Source: Rheinheimera nanhaiensis E407-8
Lineage (GTDB): Bacteria; Pseudomonadota; Gammaproteobacteria; Enterobacterales; Alteromonadaceae
Assembly (NCBI RefSeq): GCF_000296695.1
Contig: NZ_BAFK01000016.1
Coordinates: forward strand, 1 to 64,000
Direction: 5' to 3'
DNA length: 64,000 nt
Part shown: piece by piece, positions 9,951 through 17,401 of the stretch
Layout: each line of letters begins with the position of its first letter
How positions within the stretch are numbered: the stretch's first letter is position 1
The notes under the pieces: generated by a model
Database searches by the model: none
Seen by the model: the letters and a program-made list of their open reading frames with translations, nothing else
What the model was told of the DNA's origin: nothing
Made by a program: the position numbers and the translations under genes

Positions 9951-9995
9951 TTGACGGCGTAAAAACTGCCGTCTAGTATAATGTAAGCGCTTTCA
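9951..9995. promoter_or_regulatory. LacI-type operator in the fucP/GH1 divergent promoter
   Basis: TGTAAGCGCTTTCA at 9982-9995 is a 14-bp near-palindrome with a central CpG and one mismatch, the classic LacI/GalR-family operator form. A -10-like TATAAT overlaps its left end (9977-9982), with TTGACG at 9951-9956, although the 20-nt spacer is long. Binding would block the promoter, and the LacI-family gene at 12.8 kb is the likely ligand-responsive repressor. The match is seen in sequence; the pairing with that regulator is inference. Confidence 0.65.
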
Positions 9996-10077
9996 TTTAT
10001 AGCATATATCACGCTGTTGGCAATATTTTTATTGTCTGTGCCTGGCACCGCAGCCCAGATGGAACCTAGCAAAACAG

Positions 10078-11412
10078 ATGAACATAACCTTAAATGCTAA
10101 CTCACCTCTGCTACAACCCAACTTTGTGTTTGGTGTGGCCACTGCAGCCTTTCAGATTGAAGGGGCGGCCGAACGCCGTGAGCCCTGTATCTGGGATACC
10201 TTTTGTGCCACCCCAGGCCGGATTAAAGATGGCTCTGATGGTCTGGTGGCCTGCGACCATGTTAACCGCTGGCGCGACGATGTCGAGCTGATTGCCGCGC
10301 TGGGGGTAGACGCCTATCGCCTGTCTCTGTCCTGGGGCCGTATTATCCGCCGCGATGGCAGCATCAATACCGAGGGGCTGAATTTTTACCTGCAGCTGTT
10401 GGATGCGTTAAAAGCACGTAATATCAAAGCCTTTGTTACGCTGTACCACTGGGATTTACCGCAGTACCTGCAGGATAACGGTGGCTGGTTAAACCGTGAC
10501 ACCGCCTATAAGTTTGCCGATTACGCCAAGGTGGTGGCGCAGGCGTTTGGCGACAGGGTGTACTCTTACGCGACGTTAAATGAGCCGTTTTGCAGCGCCT
10601 ATTTAAGTTACGAGGCCGGCATTCACGCGCCGGGTGTGCAAAACCGCCAGCAAGGCCGGCAGGTAGCGCATCATTTGTTACTGGCACATGGCCTGGCCAT
10701 GCAGGTGTTGCAGCAGTACGCGCCGCATGCGGTGAATGGCATAGTGCTGAACTTTAGCCCCTGCCACCCGGCGACAGACAGCGCAGCCGATCGCCGTGCT
10801 GCGAAGATGGCCGATCAGTACCACAACCACTGGTATATTCAGCCGTTATTAGAGGGCGGTTACCCGCCGCTGCTGGACGAGCTGGCGCCTGGGGATAAGC
10901 CGGTGATACAAGACGGCGATATGGCCATTATTGCCCAGCCGCTGGATTTTCTCGGTATTAATTACTACACCCGCACTGTGTACCGCGCTAACAGCAAAGG
11001 CTGGTTTAGTGATGTACCGCCAACTACGCCGCCACTGACCGAAATGGGCTGGGAAATTTACCCGCAGGGCTTAACCGAAATTCTGTTGGCGATGCACCAG
11101 CGTTACCCACTGCCGCCGGTATACATTACCGAAAATGGCGCGGCGATGGCGGATAGCCTGCACGACGGCCAGGTGGCCGATGATGACCGCGTGGCGTACT
11201 TTCAGCAGCATTTGCAGGCCACTGAAGATGCGATTAACGCTGGCATGCGGATCGACGGCTATTTTGCCTGGAGCCTGATGGATAACTTTGAATGGGCCGA
11301 GGGCTACGCCAAACGCTTTGGTATTGTCTATGTTGACTATCAAAGCCAACAGCGTACGCTAAAACACAGTGCCATGGCGCTGCGCGACCTGTTCGCCGGC
11401 CGCAAAAAATAA
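10078..11412 (+). CDS. GH1 beta-glucosidase
   Basis: This 444-residue enzyme has the full GH1 core: FVFGVATAAFQIEG at the N-terminus, YHWDLP, TLNEP with the acid/base Glu169, FLGINYYTR, ITENG with the nucleophile Glu352, and WSLMDNFEW near the C-terminus. There is no signal peptide, so it acts in the cytoplasm on imported cellobiose- or laminaribiose-like disaccharides. It is the first gene of a three-gene run with a sugar symporter (12 bp downstream) and a LacI regulator. The ribosome binding site is weak. Confidence 0.93.
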   Translation: MNITLNANSPLLQPNFVFGVATAAFQIEGAAERREPCIWDTFCATPGRIKDGSDGLVACDHVNRWRDDVELIAALGVDAYRLSLSWGRIIRRDGSINTEGLNFYLQLLDALKARNIKAFVTLYHWDLPQYLQDNGGWLNRDTAYKFADYAKVVAQAFGDRVYSYATLNEPFCSAYLSYEAGIHAPGVQNRQQGRQVAHHLLLAHGLAMQVLQQYAPHAVNGIVLNFSPCHPATDSAADRRAAKMADQYHNHWYIQPLLEGGYPPLLDELAPGDKPVIQDGDMAIIAQPLDFLGINYYTRTVYRANSKGWFSDVPPTTPPLTEMGWEIYPQGLTEILLAMHQRYPLPPVYITENGAAMADSLHDGQVADDDRVAYFQQHLQATEDAINAGMRIDGYFAWSLMDNFEWAEGYAKRFGIVYVDYQSQQRTLKHSAMALRDLFAGRKK

Positions 11413-11424
11413 CAGGCGGAGCTG

Positions 11425-12780
11425 ATGCTGACCAAACGCGAAAAAGTGGCCTATGGCCTGGGCGATACCGCCAGCAATATCGTGTTTCAGACGGTAATGT
11501 TGTTTTTAACCTTCTTTTACACCGATATTTTTGGTATTTCACCGGCTGTGGTCGGCACTATGTTTCTGCTGGTGCGGATTATCGATGCCGTAACAGATCC
11601 GCTGATGGGCGCGCTGGCCGATAAAACCACCAGCCGGCATGGTAAATACCGGCCCTATTTACTCTGGCTGGCGCTGCCCTTTGCGCTGTGCAGTGTACTG
11701 GCCTTTACCACGCCCGACTTATCTGCCAACGGCAAGGTGATCTATGCCTTTGCTACCTACACCCTGTTAATGCTGGCCTATACCGCCATTAATATTCCTT
11801 ATTCGGCACTGGGTGGCGTGCTAACGGCCGAGCCAAATGAGCGCGTATCCGTGCAGTCGTACCGCTTTGTGTTTGGCATGCTCGGTGGCCTGCTGGTCAC
11901 CGCCTGTACCCTGCCGCTGGTAAATTTTTTCGGTAATGGCGATAACGCCAAAGGCTATCAGCTGACCATTGCGGCCATGAGCGTGCTTGGGCTGCTGCTG
12001 TTTTTGCTCTGCTTTGCCGGCACCAAAGAGCGGGTTAAGCCGCCGGCCAATCAACAGTTAACACTGCGCGGTAGCTTTGCCTCGCTGTGGCAAAATGATC
12101 AGTGGCGTATTTTGTGTGTGGCGGCATTTTTCCTGCTCACCGGTATGGTGCTGAAAAACACCCTGGCGATTTACTATGTGAAGTACTACCTGCTGCGGGA
12201 CGATTTAATCACCACCTTTATGACGCTGGGTATGCTGGGTAATATTGCCGGCTGTGCGGTAGCGCAGTGGCTTAGCCGTTATGTCGATAAAGTAAAAGCT
12301 TATATTGGCCTGCAACTGATCTCGGCGGCTATTTGTATCGGCAGTTTTTTCATCTCGCCACAGCAACTGTGGTTAGCCATTACGCTCTATGTCGGCTGGT
12401 GTTTTTTCCTGCAAATGGCCACACCCCTGCTGTGGGCGAAAATGGCCGATACCGTTGACTATGGCCATTATAAAACCGGCATCAGAATTACCGGTCTGGT
12501 GTATTCGTCAATTGTGTTTTTTATCAAACTGGGGCTGGCACTGGGCGGGGCTTTGGCCGGTTGGCTGTTGGCGTTTTATGGTTATCAGGCCGACAGCGTG
12601 CAAACGCCGGCCGCTGCGCAGGGCATACTGCTTAGCTTTACGCTGTTTCCGGCGCTGGGCTCCGTGGTGGTGGCGCTGGTGATGAGCCGCTACCGCTTAA
12701 CGGTGGCGCGGGTACAGGCTATTCATCAGCAGCTGCAGTCTGGGCAGAGCGCGCCGGCGCATGCTAAAGTACCAGCCTAA
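11425..12780 (+). CDS. GPH-family (MelB-like) glycoside:cation symporter
   Basis: This 451-residue transporter of the glycoside-pentoside-hexuronide family shows KVAYGLGDTASN at the N-terminus, DAVTDPLMGALADKT with the conserved Asp pair used for cation coupling, NIPYSALGG, and WAKMADTVDYGHYKTG in the C-terminal half. About 12 membrane helices are expected. AGGCGGA precedes the start. Standing between GH1 and the LacI regulator, it probably imports the disaccharide that GH1 splits, whereas the FucP-type carrier takes monosaccharide. Confidence 0.9.
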   Translation: MLTKREKVAYGLGDTASNIVFQTVMLFLTFFYTDIFGISPAVVGTMFLLVRIIDAVTDPLMGALADKTTSRHGKYRPYLLWLALPFALCSVLAFTTPDLSANGKVIYAFATYTLLMLAYTAINIPYSALGGVLTAEPNERVSVQSYRFVFGMLGGLLVTACTLPLVNFFGNGDNAKGYQLTIAAMSVLGLLLFLLCFAGTKERVKPPANQQLTLRGSFASLWQNDQWRILCVAAFFLLTGMVLKNTLAIYYVKYYLLRDDLITTFMTLGMLGNIAGCAVAQWLSRYVDKVKAYIGLQLISAAICIGSFFISPQQLWLAITLYVGWCFFLQMATPLLWAKMADTVDYGHYKTGIRITGLVYSSIVFFIKLGLALGGALAGWLLAFYGYQADSVQTPAAAQGILLSFTLFPALGSVVVALVMSRYRLTVARVQAIHQQLQSGQSAPAHAKVPA

Positions 12781-12801
12781 ACCAACGGCTGCAGGCAGAG
12801 C

Positions 12802-13806
12802 ATGGCAACCATTTATCAGGTATCAGAATTAGCGGGTGTGTCGCTGGCCACCGTATCGCGGGTAATGAACAACAATGCACGGGTCAGCGAAAAAACCCGC
12901 AGCAAGGTGTTAGCAGCGATGGCGCAGCTGGGTTACCGGCCCAACTCTATTGCCCAGTCGCTGGCGTCTAACCGCTCTAACAGCGTGGGTATACTGGTAT
13001 CTGAATTACATGGCCCCTTTTATGGCGATATGCTGGCCGGCATTGAAAACGAGTGCCGTGCTGCCGGCAAGCACGTTATTATTGCTGCCGGCCACAGTGA
13101 GGAAGCCAGTGAAATAGACGGTATCGAGTTTCTGATCAGCCGCAGCTGTGATGCGCTCATTCTGCACGTTGAAGCGGTGTCAGATGACTATTTGATCAAG
13201 CTGGCGGCGGGTAATATTCCTATCGTGCTGATTAACCGTTATATCCCGCAACTGGCTGACAACTGTATTTGTCTGAACAATGAATTAGGTGGTTATCTGG
13301 CCACCAAACAACTGTTGCAACAAGGCCACCGGCAACTGGCGTATATTGCTGGCCCAATGTGGAAAAGCGATGCTAAAGATCGCTATGCCGGCCATTTAAG
13401 GGCTATGGCGGAATACGGGGTAACATTTAATCCGGCGCTGTTTGCCGAGGGCGATTTTCAGGACAGCAGCGGCAGTGCCTGTATGCAGCAATTGCTGGCA
13501 AAAAAGCTGCCATTTACCGCCTTAGTGTGCGCGAACGATGAAATGGCCGCCGGTGCGATAGAAGTGGCGCGTGAACATGGCTTGCAAGTGCCGGAGCAAC
13601 TCTCGATAGTGGGGTTTGATAACCTGATTTTAGCCCGCTATATCCACCCTAAACTGACCACCATCGATTACCCGATCGGCGAAATGGGCCGCATGGCAGC
13701 GCGTTGGGTGCTAAAGCATATTTATCAGCACCAGGCGCTGGCGCTTAAGCATCTGTTTGAGCCAGTGCTGGTGTGCCGCGAGTCGGCTTGTGCACTCAAT
13801 GTCTAA
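12802..13806 (+). CDS. LacI/GalR-family transcriptional regulator
   Basis: This 334-residue protein has an N-terminal LacI helix-turn-helix (TIYQVSELAGVSLATVSRVM, residues 3-22), the hinge YRPNSIAQSLAS, and a periplasmic-binding-protein-like sugar domain. The C-terminal half has ALVCANDEMAAGAIE and LSIVGFDN, which are family hallmarks. It is the third gene of the GH1 operon and the best candidate to bind the operator at 9982-9995. The sequence resembles the AscG/SalR-type subgroup of beta-glucoside regulators, but this is only a general likeness. Confidence 0.9.
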   Translation: MATIYQVSELAGVSLATVSRVMNNNARVSEKTRSKVLAAMAQLGYRPNSIAQSLASNRSNSVGILVSELHGPFYGDMLAGIENECRAAGKHVIIAAGHSEEASEIDGIEFLISRSCDALILHVEAVSDDYLIKLAAGNIPIVLINRYIPQLADNCICLNNELGGYLATKQLLQQGHRQLAYIAGPMWKSDAKDRYAGHLRAMAEYGVTFNPALFAEGDFQDSSGSACMQQLLAKKLPFTALVCANDEMAAGAIEVAREHGLQVPEQLSIVGFDNLILARYIHPKLTTIDYPIGEMGRMAARWVLKHIYQHQALALKHLFEPVLVCRESACALNV

Positions 13807-13809
13807 ATT

Positions 13810-13929
13810 TTAACACCAGGCCATACCCGGCTGCAGCAGCTGTATACCGCCGGCTTGCCAGCCCCACCAGGCGGCAGCCAGCAGCAGAGCCAGTAACAAC
13901 CACAGGGCTTTTAACCAGTGCTTTTTCAT
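13810..13929 (-). CDS. 39-residue membrane peptide, translationally coupled to the MFS gene
   Basis: The start codon ATG (13929-13927) overlaps the TGA stop of the upstream MFS gene as ATGA. The peptide starts MKKHWLKALWLLLALLLAAA and continues with a Trp-rich segment, predicting one transmembrane helix after a positive N-terminus. Coupled start, inner-membrane topology and a proper stop favour a real small protein. No family was recognised. It could be an accessory subunit of the carrier or a chance frame. Confidence 0.5.
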   Translation of the reverse strand: MKKHWLKALWLLLALLLAAAWWGWQAGGIQLLQPGMAWC

Positions 13930-15128
13930 GCGTTTACCAGTTTGGTTGTAGCGGCGTGCTCTTTTACCGGTAAATTCAGTACTGCCGCCATCACACTTAG
14001 TGCGATAGCGATATACCACACCAGATCATAGTTGCCGGTCCGGTCATAAATATAGCCGCCAAACCAGCCACCGAGAAAGGCGCCCAGCTGATGAAACAAA
14101 AACACGATACCGCCCAGCATCGACAAATAGCGCACACCAAAAATACTGGCGACAGTGCCGTTGGTCAGCGGCACCGTCGATAACCACAGCAACCCCATCG
14201 CCATGCCAAACAGGTAGGCGCTCCAGTTGGTTAACGGTGCCAGTAAAAAGGCAACAATGACCACGGCACGCAAGCCATACAATGCACTTAACAGTAGCGG
14301 CTTAGACCAGCGTCCACCCAGCCAGCCGGCGCTATAGGTACCAAAGATATTAAACAGGCCAATCAGCGCCAGCACTGTGGTGCCCACGGCAGGGGCCAGC
14401 TGGTGGTCCAGTAAGTAAGATGGTAAATGAATACCGATAAACACTACCTGAAAACCACAGACAAAAAAGCCCAGCGACAGCAGCCAAAAGCCTTTATGCG
14501 CCGCCGCCTGGCGCAGCGCCTGCTCGATACTTTGCTGTGGCCCGCTCGGTACCTCGCTAACCGGTGTGCGCAGCATAAAAGCCAGCGGCGCTATTAATAG
14601 CGCCAGCAGCGCCAGTGCAGTTAAGGCGGCGGCCCAGCCCAGTTGGGTGATCAGCAGCAAACTGGCCGGCAGCATAATAAACTGGCCAAAGGAGCCGGCT
14701 GCGCTGGCAATGCCCATCGCCATACTGCGTTTTTCCGCCGGCACTGCCCGGCCGATGGCGCCAAGAATAATGGTAAAAGAGGTACCCGACAGCGCCAGGC
14801 CAATTAATACACCGGCGCTAAGTGCCAGTGTGACGCCGCTGCTGGCCAGCGCCATGGTGGCCAGCCCCACGGCATAAAATAAACCGCCAGCCAGTACCAC
14901 TTTTTTTGCGCCGATACGGTCGGCCAAAGCACCGGTTAATGGCTGGGTCAGGCCCCAAATCAGGTTTTGCAGTGCTATGGCCAGGGCAAAGGTTTCGCGG
15001 CCCCAGCCAAATTCATCACTCATCGGCGTTAAAAACAGGCCAAAGCCATGACGGATGCCCAGCGCTATGGTCAGCACCACAGAGCCACCTAACATAATGT
15101 AAAACGCCGATTGCGCTTTTGCTGACAT
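13926..15128 (-). CDS. MFS transporter, monocarboxylate/oxalate-formate-like
   Basis: This 400-residue, 12-helix protein has the MFS motif A variant LTGALADRIGAKKV between helices 2 and 3 and a GIRHGFGLFLTPMSDEFGWGR start, typical of the oxalate/formate antiporter-like group. The C-terminal half has GTVASIFGVRYLSMLGG, also common there. The substrate is unknown. It is divergent from the aldehyde dehydrogenase-tetR operon, and the shared intergenic region holds two TetR-like operators, so it may belong to the same regulon, perhaps moving an aromatic or carboxylic acid. Confidence 0.85.
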   Translation of the reverse strand: MSAKAQSAFYIMLGGSVVLTIALGIRHGFGLFLTPMSDEFGWGRETFALAIALQNLIWGLTQPLTGALADRIGAKKVVLAGGLFYAVGLATMALASSGVTLALSAGVLIGLALSGTSFTIILGAIGRAVPAEKRSMAMGIASAAGSFGQFIMLPASLLLITQLGWAAALTALALLALLIAPLAFMLRTPVSEVPSGPQQSIEQALRQAAAHKGFWLLSLGFFVCGFQVVFIGIHLPSYLLDHQLAPAVGTTVLALIGLFNIFGTYSAGWLGGRWSKPLLLSALYGLRAVVIVAFLLAPLTNWSAYLFGMAMGLLWLSTVPLTNGTVASIFGVRYLSMLGGIVFLFHQLGAFLGGWFGGYIYDRTGNYDLVWYIAIALSVMAAVLNLPVKEHAATTKLVNA

Positions 15129-15241
15129 GGCCAGGCTCCGCGAAAATAAACGCTTGTTGCGCTAACAGGTCGCCAGCTTAGCAGTTTCGCGCCAACAATG
15201 TTATTGGCTAATCGTCGTAAGCTCTGGGCTAATTGACAAAG

Positions 15242-15286
15242 TGACCGGCGGTCACTAACCTGCAAAATATAAATGACCAACAGTCA
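15242..15286. promoter_or_regulatory. Twin TetR-like operators
   Basis: Two 13-bp sites of the form TGACC-n3-[GA]GTCA lie at 15242-15254 (TGACCGGCGGTCA, inside a perfect 17-bp palindrome with 8-bp arms, 15240-15256) and 15274-15286 (TGACCAACAGTCA). Their centres are 32 bp apart, about three helical turns. They precede the aldehyde dehydrogenase start and could control both divergent units through the TetR protein encoded at 16749. Confidence 0.65.
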
Positions 15287-15300
15287 GTTTTGAGGGGTGT

Positions 15301-16746
15301 ATGAGCCAGCCTGTTACCGATAGTAATAACCATCCGGCTTTTGCCCGCTTTGCCGCTTGTCTGGCGCAGCAGCGCGCGGCGTATCATGCCAACCCGGTGC
15401 CAACGCTGGCACAAAGGTTGGCCGATTTAGATGCGCTTAAAGCGCTAGTCCGTGATAACGAAGCGGCGCTGGTTGAGGCGGTAAATGCTGATTACGGCAG
15501 CCGTTGCCGCTTTGAAACGCGTTTTGCAGAAATTTTAATGGTGCTGGAGGATATCAGCCGCACGAAAAAGCAGCTGAAAAAATGGTTAAAGCCGCAACAG
15601 CGCCATATCGACCGGCTGCTGTTTCCTACCTCCAGCTGCACTGTGATGCCACAGCCGCTGGGCGTGGTGGGCGTTATCGTGCCGTGGAACTTCCCGATTA
15701 TGCTGGCACTGGCGCCGCTGGTGGCCATTTTTGCTGCCGGCAACCGGGCGATGGTGAAAATGTCCGAAAACTCAGCGCAGTTAGCCAGGCTGCTGATTGA
15801 ACTGACGCCTAACTATTTTGCCGCCGATAAACTGCAATTTTTCGCTGACGATAATGGCTGCGGTCCGGCGTTTTCGGCCCAGCCGTTTGATCATTTATTT
15901 TTTACCGGCTCGGCGCAAACCGGTCGCGCGGTAATGGCCAATGCAGCCAAAAACCTCACCCCGGTCACACTGGAGCTGGGCGGTAAATCCCCGGCGGTGG
16001 TGGCGCCAGACTTTGCGCTGGATAAAGCGGCTGATCGCATTCTCTGGGCCAAAGCCTTTAACGCCGGCCAAATTTGCACCAATGTCGATTATCTGTTTCT
16101 GCCAGCCGGCAGCGAGCCAGCTTTTACCGGGCTGGCGCTTAACCTGATAGCACAGCGTTACCCTGATATAAACAGTAACGATTACACCGCCATTATCGAC
16201 GAGCGCGCTTATCAGCGTTTGCAGACGATGCTGGATGATGCAATGAGTAAAGGTGCCACGGCAGTAAACCTGATGCCCGGCCAAACGGCTGTGCCGGGCT
16301 TACGCAAATTTCCGCTTACCCTGCTGTTTAATGTCACCGATGAGATGCAGGTAATGCAGCGGGAGATTTTCGGCCCACTGTTGCCGGTGAAAACCTATAA
16401 CGATGCCAGCGAAGTGATCGCTTACATAAACAGCAAACCCAGGCCGCTGGCGTTTTACCCCTTTACCCACGATAAAGCCCTGCAACAGCGCTATTTAGCC
16501 GAAGTGATGTCCGGTGGCGTTACCCTTAACCATGCTATCTTGCATGTGGGGCAGCATGACTTGCCCTTTGGCGGTATCGGCGACAGCGGTATGGGGCATT
16601 ATCACGGCTATGAAGGCTTTTTAACCTTCAGTAAACTGCGGCCGGTGTTTAAGCAGGGCGCTTACAACAGTGTCAGTATGCTGTTGCCGCCCTATGGCAA
16701 GCTGGCGGAGAAAATGACCGACTGGCTGATTAAGCTAAAAGGGTAA
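15301..16746 (+). CDS. Aldehyde dehydrogenase, coniferyl-aldehyde dehydrogenase type
   Basis: This 481-residue NAD(P)-dependent enzyme shows the aldehyde dehydrogenase core: PWNFPIMLALAPLVAI, FTGSAQTGRAV, LELGGKSP with the general base Glu225, and NAGQICTNVDY with the catalytic Cys259. The QICTNVDY form and the C-terminal GGIGDSGMGHYHGYEGF segment fit the coniferyl/fatty aldehyde subgroup. It would oxidise an aldehyde to the acid. GAGGGGT precedes the start. A TetR regulator follows after 2 bp, so the pair is a self-regulated aldehyde-response unit. The natural substrate is not visible. Confidence 0.88.
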   Translation: MSQPVTDSNNHPAFARFAACLAQQRAAYHANPVPTLAQRLADLDALKALVRDNEAALVEAVNADYGSRCRFETRFAEILMVLEDISRTKKQLKKWLKPQQRHIDRLLFPTSSCTVMPQPLGVVGVIVPWNFPIMLALAPLVAIFAAGNRAMVKMSENSAQLARLLIELTPNYFAADKLQFFADDNGCGPAFSAQPFDHLFFTGSAQTGRAVMANAAKNLTPVTLELGGKSPAVVAPDFALDKAADRILWAKAFNAGQICTNVDYLFLPAGSEPAFTGLALNLIAQRYPDINSNDYTAIIDERAYQRLQTMLDDAMSKGATAVNLMPGQTAVPGLRKFPLTLLFNVTDEMQVMQREIFGPLLPVKTYNDASEVIAYINSKPRPLAFYPFTHDKALQQRYLAEVMSGGVTLNHAILHVGQHDLPFGGIGDSGMGHYHGYEGFLTFSKLRPVFKQGAYNSVSMLLPPYGKLAEKMTDWLIKLKG

Positions 16747-16748
16747 GC

Positions 16749-17399
16749 ATGAAACAAAATGCCATTAGCCCAGAGGCCAAAGCGCAGCGCCGCGCCGATT
16801 TTCTGCGCTCAGCCAGAGCGCTGTTTTTACAGCAGCAACAATTGCCGGCGGTGGCTGATATTGCTTTTGACACTGGTTTAGCCAAAGGCACGGTGTACCG
16901 CTACTTTCAAAGCAAAGAGCAAATCTTCCTAGCGCTGTTAAGCGAAGACTTTACCGCTTTGTTTCGCCAGCTAAAAAGCGTGATTGCCAAACTGCCAACG
17001 CCACTGAGCGCCGCAGCCGGGCCTTTTGCCAAACAGTATCTGCAGCTGCTGCAACAATCGGACAGCTTACTGCCACTGCTGGCGCTACTTAATGCTGTGT
17101 TGGAGCAAAACCTGCCACAGCCGCAGTTACTGGCATTTAAGCAGCAGCTGGCGCAAGCGCTGGATGGCTTAGGCACCCAGCTGGCTGCACGTTTTACCGA
17201 GCTGACGCCGGCCAGTGCCAGCCAACTGTTACTGCACAGCTATGCCTTAACGCTGGGCTTGTACCAAAGCACGCACATGCCTGCATCGGTGTTGGCAGTG
17301 GTGCAACAGGCCGGGCTAAGCCAGTTGCAGCGTGATTTTGTCACCGAGTTAACGCAGGCGCTCACAGCGCTCTGGCGCGGTGCGGCTACCCAAGGGTAG
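16749..17399 (+). CDS. TetR-family regulator
   Basis: This 216-residue protein has a TetR DNA-binding domain in residues 15-60 (FLRSARALFLQQ, VADIAFDTGLAKGTVYRYF, SKEQIFLALL) and an all-helical, leucine-rich ligand domain. It lies 2 bp after the aldehyde dehydrogenase gene and converges with the CadC-like gene. The twin palindromes upstream of the operon are its likely binding sites, which would give autoregulation. The inducer is unknown, probably an aldehyde or aromatic compound by context. Confidence 0.88.
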   Translation: MKQNAISPEAKAQRRADFLRSARALFLQQQQLPAVADIAFDTGLAKGTVYRYFQSKEQIFLALLSEDFTALFRQLKSVIAKLPTPLSAAAGPFAKQYLQLLQQSDSLLPLLALLNAVLEQNLPQPQLLAFKQQLAQALDGLGTQLAARFTELTPASASQLLLHSYALTLGLYQSTHMPASVLAVVQQAGLSQLQRDFVTELTQALTALWRGAATQG

Positions 17400-17401
17400 G
17401 C

